Shown here in pieces: positions 61,633 to 64,000 of a DNA stretch of 64,000 nucleotides; position 1 is the first letter of the stretch, and each line of letters opens with the position of its first letter. Made by a program: the position numbers and the translations under genes. The notes beneath the pieces were generated by a model. That model was not told the origin of the DNA, ran no database searches, and saw nothing but the letters and a program-made list of their open reading frames with translations. The DNA lies in assembly GCF_030540765.1 (NCBI RefSeq), contig NZ_JAUOEL010000003.1, positions 645,619-709,618 of the forward strand, in the 5' to 3' direction. This stretch comes from Flavivirga jejuensis. GTDB taxonomy: Bacteria; Bacteroidota; Bacteroidia; Flavobacteriales; Flavobacteriaceae.

Positions 61633-62589
61633 TTAGCAAAATTTCACTTTAATTTTATCTACTATAGTTTGTGCTAATCTCTCTTTACTTTCTACAGTCC
61701 AACCAGCAACATGTGGAGATAAAATAACATTTTGTGAACTAATTAAATATTGAAAAGCCTCTGGCATTGCCACTGAGTTTAACGCGGCATTCTTTTTAAA
61801 CAAATTTTCGAATGATGCTTTTTCATATTCTAAAACATCTAACCCTGCTCCTAATACGTTCCCCGATTTTAAAGCTGAAACTAAATCTTTTGTTACCACA
61901 CTTTTACCTCGTGCAGTATTTATAAACCAAAATGGTTTTTTAAATCGACTGATAAAGACCTCATCAACCATGTTTAAAGTTAAAGGTGTTTGAGGGGTGT
62001 GTAAGCTTACTACATCTACTTTTTCTTGAAATTCTGATAATGATACTTGTTTTGCATTATCATCTCCTACGCGCTCTTTAATGTCATAACAAAGCACCTC
62101 AACATCAAAACCTCGTAACTTTTTAGAGAAAGCTTTTCCCATATTACCGTAACCAATAATCCCTACCGTTCTTCCATCGAGCTCTATACCTCGGTTATCT
62201 TCACGTAACCATTTGCCTTGTCTAACTTCTAGATCGGCCTTATTAAGCTTATTAAATAACGATAATAGCATTCCCAATGCATGTTCTCCAACTGCATTTC
62301 TATTACCTTCTGGTGCAGCGATTAAGGTGATTCCTTTTTTTTCGGCATAATCGCCATCTATATTTTCTAATCCTGCACCAACTCTACCTATAAATTTAAG
62401 GTTTATTGCTGCATCTAAAAATTGTTTATCGATCGTGAAACGACTTCGTAAAACGACACCATCGTAATCTTTAATCTTTGCTTCAATATCTACTTTTGAC
62501 GATGTATAATCTTCGTGATTTGCAAAACCTAAATCATTAAGTTGATTAATTAATAATTCATGATTAGTATCTAAGTGAAGTATCTTCAT
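61633..62589 (-). CDS. D-2-hydroxyacid dehydrogenase (phosphoglycerate-dehydrogenase-like)
   Basis: 318 residues. LDGRTVGIIGYGNMGKAFSK is the NAD-binding loop, VVSLHTPQTPLTLNMVDEVF and FINTARGKSVVTKDLVSALK the family signatures, and LSPHVAGWTVESKERLAQT contains the catalytic His. It oxidises or reduces a 2-hydroxyacid, possibly 3-phosphoglycerate in serine synthesis, although the C-terminal ACT domain of SerA is missing. A nine-base gap separates it from the LuxR gene, so they may be co-transcribed. Confidence 0.92.
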   Translation of the reverse strand: MKILHLDTNHELLINQLNDLGFANHEDYTSSKVDIEAKIKDYDGVVLRSRFTIDKQFLDAAINLKFIGRVGAGLENIDGDYAEKKGITLIAAPEGNRNAVGEHALGMLLSLFNKLNKADLEVRQGKWLREDNRGIELDGRTVGIIGYGNMGKAFSKKLRGFDVEVLCYDIKERVGDDNAKQVSLSEFQEKVDVVSLHTPQTPLTLNMVDEVFISRFKKPFWFINTARGKSVVTKDLVSALKSGNVLGAGLDVLEYEKASFENLFKKNAALNSVAMPEAFQYLISSQNVILSPHVAGWTVESKERLAQTIVDKIKVKFC

Positions 62590-62679
62590 AATAATTACCT
62601 ATAAAAAGTAAGTTGTTTAGTTAATTGTGATTTAAAAATAAAGCTATGACATGTTGAAGCAACTTATGCATGGCAAAAG

Positions 62680-63045
62680 TTAAATTTTCGGATAATGAGT
62701 TTGTGTTTTCTCATGATTCACATTCCCTGTATGCGCAGTTGATAGCTTTTCGAAAAGTAACACATGTACTTCTTCTTCGTTTTTTGTATACGGGTTATGT
62801 TCAACACCTTTTGGTACGACTATAATTTCTCCTTCGTTAACTGTTTCTGTCCTGTCGCGAAATTGCATATATAAAGTCCCTTTTACAACTTGAAATAACT
62901 CATCTTCATCATCATGACTATGCCATACAAATTCGCCTTTTAGTTTTGCTAAAATAACTTGCATATTGTCGACCACAGCAATTTGATGCGGATGCCAGTT
63001 TTTGTTAAATTTCAAAAACTTATTTTTTATATTTATTGCTTGCAT
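62680..63045 (-). CDS. Cupin-domain protein
   Basis: 121 residues. KLKGEFVWHSHDDEDELFQV carries the metal-binding H-x-H...E of the cupin first motif, and EIIVVPKGVEHNPYTKNEEE the second with the other His. Small one-domain cupins bind a metal and often a sugar or organic acid. The C-terminal tail (HTGNVNHEKTQTHYPKI) is typical of a common Flavobacterial version. It stands alone upstream of the tandem repeat region. Function unknown. Confidence 0.88.
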   Translation of the reverse strand: MQAINIKNKFLKFNKNWHPHQIAVVDNMQVILAKLKGEFVWHSHDDEDELFQVVKGTLYMQFRDRTETVNEGEIIVVPKGVEHNPYTKNEEEVHVLLFEKLSTAHTGNVNHEKTQTHYPKI

Positions 63046-63164
63046 AATGTAAAATTACGAAGTTTTGTATTAGAAGCTATTGAGGAGGTTCTTTTTTATT
63101 AAATATAGAAAAGTCATTAAAAAAACCTTAGTCAAAATTTTTAACTAGCATTGAGATAACATGG

Positions 63165-64000
63165 TGACAAAGAACCAAGAAAAAAGATTTGTTTCCAGTT
63201 AAGTTAGCTTGAAACATGGTAATTTATTAAAGATCATTCTAAAAAACTAATAATGAGATTACTTTGCGTCTTAGCGCCTTTGCGAGACCAATACATCAAA
63301 AGACCCAAGACCGCTTCACTCTTAGAACCAAGAAAAAAGACTTGTTTTTAGTTAACTTGAAGCATGGTAATTTATCAAGGACGATTCTAAAAAACTAATA
63401 ATGAGATTACTTTGCGTCTTAGCGCCTTTGCGAGACCAATACATCAAAAGACCCAAGACCACTTCACTCTTAGAACCAAGAAAAAAGACTCATTTTCAGT
63501 TAGCTTAAAGCATAATAATTTATCAAGGATGATTCTAAAAAAACTAATAATGAGATTACTTTGCGTCTTAGCGTCTTTGCGAGACCAATACATCAAAAGA
63601 CCCAAGACCGCTTCACTCTTAGAACCAAGAAAAAAGACTCATTTTCAGTTAGCTTAAAGCATAATAATTTATCAAGGATGATTCTAAAAAAACTAATAAT
63701 GAGATTACTTTGCGTCTTAGCGCCTTTCCGAGACCAATACATCAAAAGACCCAAGACCGCTTCACTCTTAGAACCAAGAAAAAAGACTCATTTTCAGTTA
63801 GCTTAAAGCATAATAATTTATCAAGGATGATTCTAAAAAAACTAATAATGAGATTACTTTGCGTCTTAGCGCCTTTCCGAGACCAATACATCAAAAGACC
63901 CAAGACCGCTTCACTCTTAGAACCAAGAAAAAAGACTCATTTTCAGTTAGCTTAAAGCATAATAATTTATCAAGGATGATTCTAAAAAAACTAATAATGA
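63165..64000. repeat. 149-bp tandem repeat array (runs off the right edge)
   Basis: Units begin with ATGAGATTACTTTGCGTC at 63253, 63401, 63550, 63699, 63848 and 63997, and a degenerate half unit lies at 63165-63252. Unit lengths are 148 then 149. The units at 63699 and 63848 are identical; units to the left differ by scattered substitutions. The frame shifts by two bases per unit (149 is not a multiple of three), so the 81-residue frames inside it are not proteins. The TTGCGTCTTAGCGCCTTTGCGAG block resembles non-coding repeats common in Bacteroidota. The right end lies outside the window. Confidence 0.95.

Noticed and set aside
63412..63955. Three overlapping 81-residue frames starting RLSAFARPIHQKT or similar
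   Set aside because: They repeat every 149 bases inside the tandem array, cross unit borders, and exist only because the repeat lacks stops in rotating frames. No protein features.
63165..64000. Possible CRISPR array
   Set aside because: Units are 149 bp of continuous repeat with no alternating unique spacers and no cas genes nearby.
1..64000. tRNA, rRNA, tmRNA or RNase P genes
   Set aside because: I inspected the gaps longer than about 150 bp and saw no cloverleaf or conserved rRNA sequence.

Overview
The window looks like chromosomal DNA of a marine-type Flavobacteriaceae (Bacteroidota). It is AT-rich and full of Bacteroidota hallmarks: TAnnTTTG-like -7 boxes, many short-lipobox lipoproteins, a C-terminal type IX secretion sorting domain, DUF4199/DUF805/TM2 proteins, a fused ornithine-lipid synthase (OlsF type) and TPR histidine kinases. 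I see no rRNA, tRNA, CRISPR array or complete transposon.

Layout. 0-7.2 kb is an accessory, all-plus-strand region of small genes and gene ruins: a tandem Asp/Glu racemase cut by the left edge, a deleted SMI1/KNR4 gene, an FMN reductase, a broken DMT transporter, a CDP-alcohol transferase, IS3 transposase debris, REP-like fragments, a duplicated 150-175 bp segment, an AraC regulator and a CBM20-esterase. 7.3-16.6 kb is mixed housekeeping: S41 peptidase plus dCMP deaminase, HupE-like protein, CBS and GIDE-like proteins, two paralogous micro-membrane proteins, a tail-less SSB and an antitoxin-like protein. 16.9-34.7 kb is central metabolism: nadB-nadA, a large conserved protein, ppc, then a nitrogen block with a porin-PII-amt operon facing gltB-gltD. 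34.7-35.8 kb has a LysE exporter and two gene-tail fragments (fbp 3' end and gltD 3' end).

35.8-50.1 kb is the most unusual part: an envelope/surface locus with two VWA proteins, an M48 peptidase, a TPR histidine kinase and its response regulator, a micro-lipoprotein, two unrecognised proteins, an outer-membrane barrel, a four-repeat secreted protein, a beta-helix protein and a repeat protein with a T9SS tail. It is bracketed by a perfect 38-bp direct repeat of the fbp 3' end, and a TACGG-GAAA-CCGTA palindrome lies upstream of its peptidase operon with a near match upstream of its second half. It is the best candidate here for an undescribed, horizontally exchanged system.

50.2-63.1 kb returns to conserved genes: fbp, GNAT-aspartate kinase-OlsF, an arsenic cluster (arsR, DUF6428-like, GNAT resembling ArsN, arsC), small stress/membrane proteins, TauE exporter, a VOC/DUF1801/DUF4199/LuxR group, a 2-hydroxyacid dehydrogenase and a cupin. 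From about 63.17 kb to the right edge runs a 149-bp tandem repeat that becomes perfectly homogeneous toward the edge.

Functions tie together as nitrogen assimilation (porin, Amt, PII, GltBD), NAD synthesis (NadAB), anaplerosis and gluconeogenesis (Ppc, Fbp), aspartate-family synthesis (aspartate kinase), aminolipid synthesis (OlsF) and arsenic defence.
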